From positions 1-64,000 of the forward strand of contig CAJMJN010000001.1 in NCBI GenBank assembly GCA_905213875.1: 64,000 bases of DNA. The letters are read 5' to 3'. The first letter of the stretch is position 1. Each line of letters opens with the position of its first letter. The DNA is from an uncultured Clostridium sp. GTDB lineage: Bacteria > Bacillota > Clostridia > TANB77 > CAG-508. This document shows, in pieces, positions 40,035 to 48,781 of this stretch. Position numbers and translations under genes: made by a program. The notes beneath the pieces were generated by a model. That model did no database searches. It was not told where the DNA came from and was given only the letters and a program-made list of their open reading frames with translations.

Positions 40035-42158
40035 TTGATAGGCAGAAGTTGGAAAAAGCCAAACATAAATCTAAGATTTAATTTATTAGTTGTATTTACA
40101 TATATTGCAGGAATTATTTTAATAGTAAGACTATTTAACCTTCAAATTGTGCATGGAGCAGAATATAGAGAAGAATCAAATACACGATTAACAAGAGAAA
40201 CAACAGTAGAAGCAGCAAGAGGAGCAATATTAGACAGAACAGGAACAACATTGGTAAGTTCAAACATGACTTTTTCTTTAGAACTATATAAAACTAAAAT
40301 TGATAATAATGGATTAAATGATTCGATTTTAAATATTATACAAGTATTAGAAAAATATGATATTAGTTATCCAGATTCATTGCCAATAACAATAAACCCA
40401 TATAATTATACAATATCTGAGAACACTCTAGCAAAATGGAAAAAAAGTAATAATTTAGATGAAAATGCAACAGCAGAAGAAGCATTTGAAAAATTAAAAA
40501 ATAAATATGAAATAACTAATACAAACAATCTAGAAGAAATTAGAAAAATTATGAGAATTAGATACGAAATATCACAAAAAGGTTATAGTAGTACAAAATC
40601 AATAACACTAGCAAGTGGATTACCAAGAGAAGCAGTAGCAGAATTCAGCGAAAGTTCATCAAAATTTCCAGGAATAAATATAGTAGTAGATCCAGCAAGG
40701 GAATATACATCAGGAACATTAGCAGCACATATTTTAGGATATGCTTCACAAATAAGTTCAGAAGAATATCAATCAAGAAAAGATACATATACACAAAATG
40801 ACATAATTGGAAAGACTGGAATTGAAGCAGTTTTTGAAGAATTTTTAAAGGGAAAAAATGGAACAAAACAAATAGATATGGATGTTGATGGAACAATAAC
40901 AGGTGAATATACATCAAAAGAGGCAGTTGCGGGTTCAGATATAGTACTTACAATAGATGCAAACTTACAAAAAGTAACTGAAGATGCATTAGCAGCAAAT
41001 ATACAAAAAATTTCATCAGGTGGATTTGGAAAAAGGTATGATGCTAGAGCAGGTGCTTGTGTAGTTATGAATGTAAATAGTGGAGAAATCCTTGCAATGG
41101 CAAGTTATCCAACATATACCCCAGCAGATTTTGTTGGAGGTATCAGTACAGAAAATTGGAATAAATATAATAATGATACATCACATCCATTAGTAGATAA
41201 AGCTATACAAAATTCATATTCGCCAGGATCTACATTTAAAATGATAACAGCAATAGCAGGACTTGAATCAGGTGTAATAAATACAAATACAACAATAAAT
41301 GATACAGGAAGATATACGAAATATAGAGATTATCAACCAGTTTGTTGGTATTATACAGATTATCATAGAGGACATGGATCATTAAATGTATCAGGAGCAA
41401 TTGAAAAATCATGTAACTTCTTCTTCTATGAAACAGGTGACAGAATGGGAATAGACACACTTGCAAAATATGCAAAATATTTTGGATTAGGAACTAAAAC
41501 AGGAATAGAATTACAAGGAGAAACATCAGGGCAATTAGCTAGTAAAGAAACAAAAAGTAAATTGCGTCCAAATAGTAGTGATGGTAATTGGAATCCAGGA
41601 GATACATTACAAGCCTCAATAGGACAAGGAGACAACGAATTTAGTCCATTACAAATGGCAAAATATATAAGCATACTTGCAAATGGAGGAAACAAAATAG
41701 AACCAACAATAATAAAAACAATAAGAAATGCAAATGGTTCAGAAAGCTCAAAAGAAGATATAAAGAAATTTGTAAATAATAAATTAGGAATTCAAGAAGA
41801 AGAAACAGAAGACTTACAAATACAACAAAAAAATCTAGATGCAGTACTAAAAGGTATGGAATCTGTTACACAAGATTCAGAAGGTACGGCATATGTAAGA
41901 TTTAAAGATTTTGGTATAAGTGTAGGTGGTAAAACAGGTTCTGCAGAAGCACCAGGAAACAAAGTAAATGCATGGTTTGTAGGATTTGCACCATTTGAAA
42001 ATCCGGAAATAGCAATAGTAGTTATGGTAGAAAATGGTGGGCATGGAAATTATACGGCAGAAGTAGTTAGAGACATTATGGAAGAATATTTTGGAATGAA
42101 TACACAAACTGTAGAAGAAGATATGAGTGCTAAACCATATATACAAATAATGAATTAA
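40035..42158 (+). CDS. mrdA: Penicillin-binding protein 2 (MrdA-type transpeptidase)
   Basis: This class B PBP is the elongation-specific transpeptidase. The 707 residues comprise an N-terminal span (FNLLVVFTYIAGIILIVRLF), the pedestal with RGAILDRTGTTLVSSNMTFS, and the catalytic domain. The active-site Ser-x-x-Lys is in NSYSPGSTFKMITAIAGLES (about residue 398), SxN is in EKSCNFFFY, and KTG is in VGGKTGSAEAPGNKVNAWFV (about 632). The start is TTG at 40035 behind GAAGGTGAAGG. Its place in the mre cluster supports MrdA over division-specific PBPs. Confidence 0.93.
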   Translation: MIGRSWKKPNINLRFNLLVVFTYIAGIILIVRLFNLQIVHGAEYREESNTRLTRETTVEAARGAILDRTGTTLVSSNMTFSLELYKTKIDNNGLNDSILNIIQVLEKYDISYPDSLPITINPYNYTISENTLAKWKKSNNLDENATAEEAFEKLKNKYEITNTNNLEEIRKIMRIRYEISQKGYSSTKSITLASGLPREAVAEFSESSSKFPGINIVVDPAREYTSGTLAAHILGYASQISSEEYQSRKDTYTQNDIIGKTGIEAVFEEFLKGKNGTKQIDMDVDGTITGEYTSKEAVAGSDIVLTIDANLQKVTEDALAANIQKISSGGFGKRYDARAGACVVMNVNSGEILAMASYPTYTPADFVGGISTENWNKYNNDTSHPLVDKAIQNSYSPGSTFKMITAIAGLESGVINTNTTINDTGRYTKYRDYQPVCWYYTDYHRGHGSLNVSGAIEKSCNFFFYETGDRMGIDTLAKYAKYFGLGTKTGIELQGETSGQLASKETKSKLRPNSSDGNWNPGDTLQASIGQGDNEFSPLQMAKYISILANGGNKIEPTIIKTIRNANGSESSKEDIKKFVNNKLGIQEEETEDLQIQQKNLDAVLKGMESVTQDSEGTAYVRFKDFGISVGGKTGSAEAPGNKVNAWFVGFAPFENPEIAIVVMVENGGHGNYTAEVVRDIMEEYFGMNTQTVEEDMSAKPYIQIMN

Positions 42159-42164
42159 TAAAAA

Positions 42165-42210
42165 GGTTTATGGGTATCCTTTATAAAAACCCAAATTTAT
42201 ATTTAAGGAT
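42165..42210 (+). promoter_or_regulatory. Bulged-stem/SD-pairing leader motif, copy before minC
   Basis: GGTTT-AT-GGGT, loop ATCCTTTATAAAA, ACCC-AAA, then an AT-rich tail ending AAGGAT. TTT/AAA and GGGT/ACCC flank an unpaired AT. Loop CCTTT can pair with the AAGGA ribosome site at 42205-42209, 7 bases before the minC ATG. Confidence 0.6.
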
Positions 42211-42216
42211 GTAAAA

Positions 42217-42831
42217 ATGAGAAGTACTATTATAAGCATAAATTTAAGAAAAGATGAAATTGTAATAAAACTAAATGAAAGTGCAACACAAGAACAAATA
42301 GTAGAAGGATTAAAAAAGAAATTAACAGAATTAAAAAAACTATATAAAGACGAAAAAACCCCAATAAGAGTAACAGGAAAAATATTAAAAAATAAAGAAA
42401 TAGATGAGATACAAGAATTAATAAAATCAAAAATTGATGTAGAAATAGAATTTGACAGTCCAAAAGGATTAGGATTATCAAATATTAAAAAAACATTTGA
42501 AAAAGAAATAGCAACATCTGAAACAAAGTTCCATAGAGGTTCATTACGTTCAGGTCAAAGATTAGAAACTGAAGGAAGTCTAGTAATACTTGGTGATGTA
42601 AACTCAGGAGCAGAAGTAATTGCATCAGATAATATTGTAGTGTTAGGAGCATTAAGAGGATTGGCACATGCAGGTGCAAAAGGAAATAAACAAGCAATTA
42701 TAGCAGCAGGATTATTTGATGCTGTTCAAGTAAGAATTGCAAATGTTGTAAAAGAAATAAATAGAGATGAAGAACCATTACACAAGCAAGCATATATAAG
42801 TATTGTAGAAGGAAAAGTTATTATTGACTAA
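42217..42831 (+). CDS. minC: Septum site-determining protein MinC
   Basis: MinC inhibits FtsZ assembly away from mid-cell. The 204-residue protein has a diverged N-domain (ISINLRKDEIVIKLNESATQ, LKKLYKDEKTPIRVTGKIL) and the conserved beta-helix C-domain (FHRGSLRSGQRLETEGSLVI, LGDVNSGAEVIASDNIVVLG, ALRGLAHAGAKGNKQAIIAA). It follows mrdA by 58 bases that carry the leader motif. minD and minE, the usual next genes, are absent from the window. Confidence 0.93.
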   Translation: MRSTIISINLRKDEIVIKLNESATQEQIVEGLKKKLTELKKLYKDEKTPIRVTGKILKNKEIDEIQELIKSKIDVEIEFDSPKGLGLSNIKKTFEKEIATSETKFHRGSLRSGQRLETEGSLVILGDVNSGAEVIASDNIVVLGALRGLAHAGAKGNKQAIIAAGLFDAVQVRIANVVKEINRDEEPLHKQAYISIVEGKVIID

Positions 42832-42884
42832 TAAAATACTTATAAAAATTTAACTAAGTGATAATAAAATTAAGTAATAGTCCT

Positions 42885-43271
42885 TCAACTAATTAATAAT
42901 AAAAGCAAAATGCAAAATAGAATTTCATCATGAACATCTTCTTTATAAAGAAAAAACAATAAACCTAGAATAATAAGGTCATCTAAATATAATTTAATAC
43001 CCAGAAATTCAACTATGGGATGTTCCAAATCAGAGTTGAATAAAGATTCAAGATTAATATGGGCAAAATTATTATTATATTTATATGACCTTTTTTGTGT
43101 ACCATTAAAGTTTCCTACATTAGAATTATTTTCATTATCATTATAATTAGCAGAATTTGAATCAGACAAATTGTTTACTAAATTATTAGAATAGCTATTA
43201 TAAAGTTTAGGGGAATAATGGTTGCGTTTTAGATAATATGTATAATATGGATAATGATTATAATAAAACAT
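42885..43271 (-). CDS. Asn/Tyr-rich protein with hydrophobic C-terminus, unknown function
   Basis: I do not recognise it. The first 75 of 128 residues are Tyr-, Asn- and Ser-rich (HYPYYTYYLKRNHYSPKLY). The C-terminal 45 residues include LESLFNSDLEHPIVEFLGIK and two hydrophobic stretches (DDLIILGLLFFLY, ILFCILLLLL). A GGAG site lies in the end of the upstream gene, one base separates the two frames, and the pair is translationally coupled. Low-complexity small proteins like this occur in sporulation loci, but that is a guess. Confidence 0.65.
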   Translation of the reverse strand: MFYYNHYPYYTYYLKRNHYSPKLYNSYSNNLVNNLSDSNSANYNDNENNSNVGNFNGTQKRSYKYNNNFAHINLESLFNSDLEHPIVEFLGIKLYLDDLIILGLLFFLYKEDVHDEILFCILLLLLIS

Positions 43272-43272
43272 A

Positions 43273-43746
43273 TTATTTTTTCTCCGTATTAGAATTATTG
43301 TTAAAATTATTATCAGCCTTTAAAATTTCAGCAATTTTAGTAAAATTCATTAAATTAGCATATTGATCTAACTTTTCTTTTTTATTCTCTCTAAGGTAGG
43401 GCTTTAGGGAAGCAAGCAAATTGGAGCGTGGATCATTTGAATTATTCATTTTTTCCATAATATTTTTAGCTTTCATAATGGTATTTATATCAATTTTACC
43501 AAAATCAAAATTATTTAAATTATTAGATATTGTTGTGCTAGCATTATTATTACAAGCATTAGAACTGGTATTTGTGTTAGTGTTATCAGACTGAGGACTA
43601 TTAGAATCACTATTATTTATCATTTTAGAAAAGTTGTCTAACATTTCTGGAGGAATATTGGACATTATCTTAGAAACATCACCATTTTTCATCATATCAT
43701 TTAATTTATTAATAGTATTTTGGTCAATATTAAAATTATTACTCAC
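43273..43746 (-). CDS. Asn/Ser-rich soluble protein, unknown function
   Basis: The 157-residue protein has no signal or membrane span. Helical ends (NIDQNTINKLNDMMKNGDVS and RSNLLASLKPYLRENKKEKL plus DQYANLMNFTKIAEIL) flank an Asn/Ser/Thr-rich linker. The start is GTG at 43746, 6 bases after GAGGTG; a GTG at 43753-43755 overlaps that site. It is the first gene of the two-gene minus-strand unit. Function unknown; the layout resembles small proteins of clostridial spore clusters only loosely. Confidence 0.65.
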   Translation of the reverse strand: MSNNFNIDQNTINKLNDMMKNGDVSKIMSNIPPEMLDNFSKMINNSDSNSPQSDNTNTNTSSNACNNNASTTISNNLNNFDFGKIDINTIMKAKNIMEKMNNSNDPRSNLLASLKPYLRENKKEKLDQYANLMNFTKIAEILKADNNFNNNSNTEKK

Positions 43747-43880
43747 ATAAATCACCTCTATAAATTATATTCAAAATATTAAAAATATGTTACAAAATAG
43801 AAAAAAACATACGGAAAATAAGCAAAATTTACATAAACAGTAACTTTTTACAAAAAATGCAATTTAAAATTGGAAAAAGC

Positions 43881-43909
43881 TTGAAAAAACCATCTGTACA
43901 AGGTATAAT
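43881..43909 (+). promoter_or_regulatory. Promoter of surface-protein unit 1
   Basis: TTGAAA and TATAAT are separated by 17 bp, ending 36 bases before the A1 start. Confidence 0.75.
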
Positions 43910-43945
43910 ATAAAAGAGAGTTATTGTAAACTAAGGAGGTTTATT

Positions 43946-46900
43946 ATGAAAAGCAAGATATTTAAAACTATGGTTGTATTAATGATACTTGCAACATTAA
44001 CCTTAACCAATTTTATTTATGTTGGTGCAGGGCTTTTTAGTTATGCTGCAAGTGATGTAGAAACAAACCATAAAAATGTTGAATTTACAACAAATTTAAA
44101 AGACGACAAAACTTTAACTTTAGGAGTCACAGTAAAAAATGAAGGATATTTTAATGGAGAAATTACAATAGAAAATAGTAATTTTAAATTAAAATCTTCA
44201 AACAGTGAATATGTAAATAAAGTTGAAGAAAATAAAATAGCATTAAATCAAATTAATGCTGGTACAAAAGCTCAAATAGAAGTAGAAATAGAACCTATAA
44301 AAGATGAGCAACTAAATGTAGGCTTATTAAGTGCTGAAACAAAAATAAATTTGAGTGGTACATATAAAGATAGAACAGAAAAAAATATTAACATTAAATC
44401 AACAAGAAATGTTAAATTAGACTATACTTATTCTAAAGAAGACAATGTAGAAAATGGTATAGATTTAATAACAAATAAAATAACTAATGTTAATGGTGAA
44501 GAAAAAAGAGTAATTCAACTTTCTTTAAATATGGGATTAAAATCAAATGAATATCCAACAAAAGAAATAAAAACAGAAATTACATTACCAGAAATTAATG
44601 GAGAAAAACCAACAGTAGTAGCAAAATCTAATTTTAATACTATGACAAATTTTGGATATAATTATGATGGAAATTCTAAAATAGAATTAAACTTTACAAA
44701 TGAACCAAATTCAGAAAATAAAATATTATGGAAAAAACAAGGAACAGAAAATATAATCTTAACACTTGTTTATAATAAAGATGCAAAAGTAGAAGATACA
44801 AAAATTGCATTAAAAGAAGATGTAAAATTATATGATAATAATACATTAAGTGCGGAAAATGCTGTAATAATAGATAAACAAGAAAAAGATGCAATGATCC
44901 AAATATCAACTTCAAATACAGAAAATGTTATTTATAAAGGAAAATTAAATTCAAATATAGAACGTAATTATGCATCAAAAACAACAATAGAAGTAAATAT
45001 AGCAAATGTAGGAACAGGAATTGATTTAAAAGAAAATGCTAGTAACTATGTTTTACCAGAAGACAAAACAGAAAAAGCAGAAGTAAAATATAATAAAACA
45101 TATATAAATAAAGAAAATTTTGACAAAATATTAGGTCAAAATGGAACAATGACAATTTTAAATAAAAATAGTGAAGTTTTAACAACAATAACAAATGCAA
45201 GCCAAATTGACGAAAACGGAAATATAGTTGTTGACTATGGAGAAAAAGAAGTAACTTCAATAGAAGTAAAAACTTCTAAACCAGTAGCAGAAGGAAACTT
45301 AGAATTAAACCATGTAAAAACAATAGTACCACAAAATATAACAAAACAAGCTACATCAATAAATACACAAATAGAAGTAACATATGGAACAGAAACAACT
45401 CAAAAAGCAGAAAATAATATGACTCTAGAAAATGCTGTTACAGAAACTTCATTACAAGTAAGTAGAAATACATTATCAACAGTAGTAGCAAATAATGTGG
45501 AAATAAGAGCAATATTAAAATCAAATAATGAAAAATATAATTTGTATACAAATCCAAGTTTACAATTTGAACTACCAGAAGCAGTAGAAAGTGCAACAAT
45601 AACAGGAATAGACTTAATTTATGAATCAGAATTAAAAATTAAAAATTACAATGTTAATGGTAAAACAATAACAGTAAACTTAGAAGGAACACAAACATCT
45701 TATAAAGAAGATGGAATAGAAGGTGCTATATTAGTATTAAATACAGAATTAAAACTAAATAGAAAAGCGCCAACACAAGACAGCAAAATAGTGATGACAG
45801 TAAATAATGGTGGAGAAACATCAACACAAGAAAGTGCAACAAAAGTAGTAGCACCAACAGATATGACTGTAATAAATAATATTAGTAGTTTAGGTGTAGA
45901 AACAATAGGACAAGAAGAAAGTACAAAAGCAACATTAGCAAGAGGAGAAAACAGCAAAGAATTAAACACCAATATAGAAGTTATAAATAATAATGAAAGT
46001 ACTATGAAAAATGTAAAAATATTAGGTACTTTTGCAACAAAAAATAATGACAATAATATTAATACAAAAATAACACAAGGAATTCAAATTTCTGGTGTAG
46101 AAAATGCAAAAATATATTACTCAGAAAATGAAAATGCAACAACAGATTTACAAAATACAGAAAATGCATGGAAAGAAACAATTGAAGATGGAACAACAGT
46201 TAGAAAATATTTAGTAGAAGTTCCAGAAATGCAAACAGGATCTAGCGTAGAGGGAACATTTAAAACAGAGATACCACAAGCACTAGAATACAATCAACAA
46301 GCAAAACAAGGATATACAGTAAATTATGAAAATGCAACAACAGGTGCAACAAATGAGATAAAAGCAACTACAATAAATATGGAAACTGGAATTGGACCAA
46401 AAGTAGAAACAAAAATAACAGCTACTTCATTAGGAAATGAACTTACAGATACAAGTACAGTAAAAAATGGAGAAGTTATAAAATATAAAATAGCAGTTTC
46501 AAATGTTGGTAGTGAAGATGTAAAAGGTATAACAGTTCAAGGGACAGTACCAGAAGGAACAACTTTAGTAGAACCAGAAGCAAATTATGAATATACAGGA
46601 TCTTCATATTATAAAGAATTAAACAGCAAAACTTATGAAACAAAAATAGATATGTTAAAAACAGGAGAAGTTATAACGAAAGAATATGAAGTAAGAGTAA
46701 AATCAGATACAGCAGTAGGAACAAAATTAATAGCAACAAATAATATAAAATATGGAGATGTAAGCAAAGAAGCAAAATCTCCAGCAGTAACAACACAAAC
46801 AGGAAATATACGTGTAACTGTAAAAAGAGTAACAGATAGAAGAACAGACTTATATGAATCTGGAATGGTTCAATATTTTGCAATTATAGAAAATATATCA

Positions 46901-48760
46901 AACAAAACACAAAATGATGTAAAAGTAACAACAAATTTATCAAATTCATTATCAGTAAGCAGATTAATGTTAATTGATAATTTACCACAAGAAACTGTAA
47001 GTGATGAAGATGTAAACAATTCTTTACAAGATAGTGGTGTTGCAACAGAACAAAATGATTCGGAATTACAAGAAACAACAGATGAATTAGCAAAAGTTGA
47101 ACAAATAGAATATAAAGATGAACTAAATGTTGGAACAATAGAACCAGGAAAAAATAAAGTATTAAGTTATGATTTAAATATCAATAAATTATCAAATGTA
47201 GATAATATAGACTTTTCAGTAGCAGTAAAAGCTGATGGAATAGATTACAACTCAAATACAGTAACAGATAATGTTACAAAAGCAACTGTAAGCATGTCAA
47301 TGACAGCAAATCCTGAAACTAAATATTTAAAAGCAGGAGATACACTAGAATATACAATTACAGTAAAAAATACTGGAACTCAAAGAATAGATGGACTAGA
47401 ATTAAAAGATGAAATTCCAGCAAGCTTAACAGTAAATAAAGTAACAATAGATGGAACAGAAGAAATAGCACTAAAAGAAGTAAATAAATTAGATATAACA
47501 CTAAACATTGCAGCAGGTTCTGAAATGACAATAAAAGTAGAAACAATAGTTAATTATTCAGAATCAAGAACAGAAGCAGAAACTATAACAAATACAGCAT
47601 ATGCAGAGTTATTAGCAAATAAAGTAGCTACAACATCAGAAATTACACATATCATTGAAGCAAATACAAGTGATAACAACAATGGAAATAATGGAAACAA
47701 TCAAGTTGATAATAATGATATAGCAAAAGGAACAGCAATAATAACTGGTACAGCTTGGGTAGACGAAGATGGAAATGGACAAAAAGATGACAATGAAAAA
47801 TCATTATCAGGAATAAAAGTAAAATTATATAATACAGAAACTAATAACTTAGTAAAAGATGCAAATGGAAATACATTAGAAGCAACAACAAATGATAATG
47901 GTGTATATGTATTAAATAATATAGGAAATGGTAAATATATAGCAGTATTTGATTATAATACATCTGAATATGGATTAACTAAATACAAAGTATCAGGAAC
48001 AACAGCAGATAAAACATCAAGTGCAATTCTAAAAAAATTAACAATAAACGGAAATGAGCAAGAAATAGCATCAACAGATATATTAGATGTAAATAATGCA
48101 AATGTTTCAGATATTAATATTGGATTAATTAAATTACAAGACTTTTCATTTAAATTAGATAAATTTGTTAACAAAGTAATTGTTCAAGACAGCACAGGAA
48201 GTACAGTTAAAGAATATGGTGATGAAACATTAGCAAGAGCAGAAATTGATGGAAAGAAAGTAAATGGAACAACAGTAGTTATTGAATATAAAATTAGAGT
48301 AACAAACATTGGTGAAGTAGATGGATATGTAAGAAAAATATCAGATTATGCACCAACAGATTTAAAATTCAATTCTGAATTAAATAAAGAATGGTATCAA
48401 ACAACAGATGGAATAAGTACAACAGCATTAGCAAATCAAAAATTAGCAGCAGGACAAAGTGCAGAACTTACATTAACATTAACAAAAGCAATGACAGAAA
48501 ATAATTTAGGATTAATAAACAACTCAGCAGAAATTACAGAAGTATATAATGACTTAGGATTAACAGATAAAAATTCAACACCAGGAAACAAAGTACAAGG
48601 TGAAAAAGACTATGGATCAGCAGACTTAATATTAGGTGTTAAAACTGGTGGAGAAGTATATGCAGGAATTACAATAGGAATAATTGCAATATTAGGAGTT
48701 ATAGTATTTGCAATATTAAGAATAATAAAAAATAAAAAAGAAACAGAAACAAAAATATAG
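43946..48760 (+). CDS. Giant surface protein type A (A1): DUF11 and SdrD-B-like repeats, C-terminal anchor
   Basis: The 1604-residue protein starts with a signal peptide (FKTMVVLMILATLTLTNFIY). A long beta-rich array of Asn/Thr/Glu-rich domains follows. Near residue 1120 is a DUF11-type domain (YLKAGDTLEYTITVKNTGTQ). Near 1265 is an SdrD-B-like domain (GTAWVDEDGNGQKDDNEKSL, SGIKVKLYN). A paralogue-shared domain contains ISDYAPTDLKFN, ending STPGNKVQGEKD. At about 1565 VKTGGEVYAG leads into a membrane helix and a KNKKETE tail, a sorting-signal-like end. AAGGAGG precedes the ATG. It likely coats the cell or binds host or neighbour surfaces; the ligand is unknown. The partner gene B1 starts 21 bases downstream. 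Confidence 0.88.
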   Translation: MKSKIFKTMVVLMILATLTLTNFIYVGAGLFSYAASDVETNHKNVEFTTNLKDDKTLTLGVTVKNEGYFNGEITIENSNFKLKSSNSEYVNKVEENKIALNQINAGTKAQIEVEIEPIKDEQLNVGLLSAETKINLSGTYKDRTEKNINIKSTRNVKLDYTYSKEDNVENGIDLITNKITNVNGEEKRVIQLSLNMGLKSNEYPTKEIKTEITLPEINGEKPTVVAKSNFNTMTNFGYNYDGNSKIELNFTNEPNSENKILWKKQGTENIILTLVYNKDAKVEDTKIALKEDVKLYDNNTLSAENAVIIDKQEKDAMIQISTSNTENVIYKGKLNSNIERNYASKTTIEVNIANVGTGIDLKENASNYVLPEDKTEKAEVKYNKTYINKENFDKILGQNGTMTILNKNSEVLTTITNASQIDENGNIVVDYGEKEVTSIEVKTSKPVAEGNLELNHVKTIVPQNITKQATSINTQIEVTYGTETTQKAENNMTLENAVTETSLQVSRNTLSTVVANNVEIRAILKSNNEKYNLYTNPSLQFELPEAVESATITGIDLIYESELKIKNYNVNGKTITVNLEGTQTSYKEDGIEGAILVLNTELKLNRKAPTQDSKIVMTVNNGGETSTQESATKVVAPTDMTVINNISSLGVETIGQEESTKATLARGENSKELNTNIEVINNNESTMKNVKILGTFATKNNDNNINTKITQGIQISGVENAKIYYSENENATTDLQNTENAWKETIEDGTTVRKYLVEVPEMQTGSSVEGTFKTEIPQALEYNQQAKQGYTVNYENATTGATNEIKATTINMETGIGPKVETKITATSLGNELTDTSTVKNGEVIKYKIAVSNVGSEDVKGITVQGTVPEGTTLVEPEANYEYTGSSYYKELNSKTYETKIDMLKTGEVITKEYEVRVKSDTAVGTKLIATNNIKYGDVSKEAKSPAVTTQTGNIRVTVKRVTDRRTDLYESGMVQYFAIIENISNKTQNDVKVTTNLSNSLSVSRLMLIDNLPQETVSDEDVNNSLQDSGVATEQNDSELQETTDELAKVEQIEYKDELNVGTIEPGKNKVLSYDLNINKLSNVDNIDFSVAVKADGIDYNSNTVTDNVTKATVSMSMTANPETKYLKAGDTLEYTITVKNTGTQRIDGLELKDEIPASLTVNKVTIDGTEEIALKEVNKLDITLNIAAGSEMTIKVETIVNYSESRTEAETITNTAYAELLANKVATTSEITHIIEANTSDNNNGNNGNNQVDNNDIAKGTAIITGTAWVDEDGNGQKDDNEKSLSGIKVKLYNTETNNLVKDANGNTLEATTNDNGVYVLNNIGNGKYIAVFDYNTSEYGLTKYKVSGTTADKTSSAILKKLTINGNEQEIASTDILDVNNANVSDINIGLIKLQDFSFKLDKFVNKVIVQDSTGSTVKEYGDETLARAEIDGKKVNGTTVVIEYKIRVTNIGEVDGYVRKISDYAPTDLKFNSELNKEWYQTTDGISTTALANQKLAAGQSAELTLTLTKAMTENNLGLINNSAEITEVYNDLGLTDKNSTPGNKVQGEKDYGSADLILGVKTGGEVYAGITIGIIAILGVIVFAILRIIKNKKETETKI

Positions 48761-48781
48761 TATGGAAGGAGGGGAAGTAGA

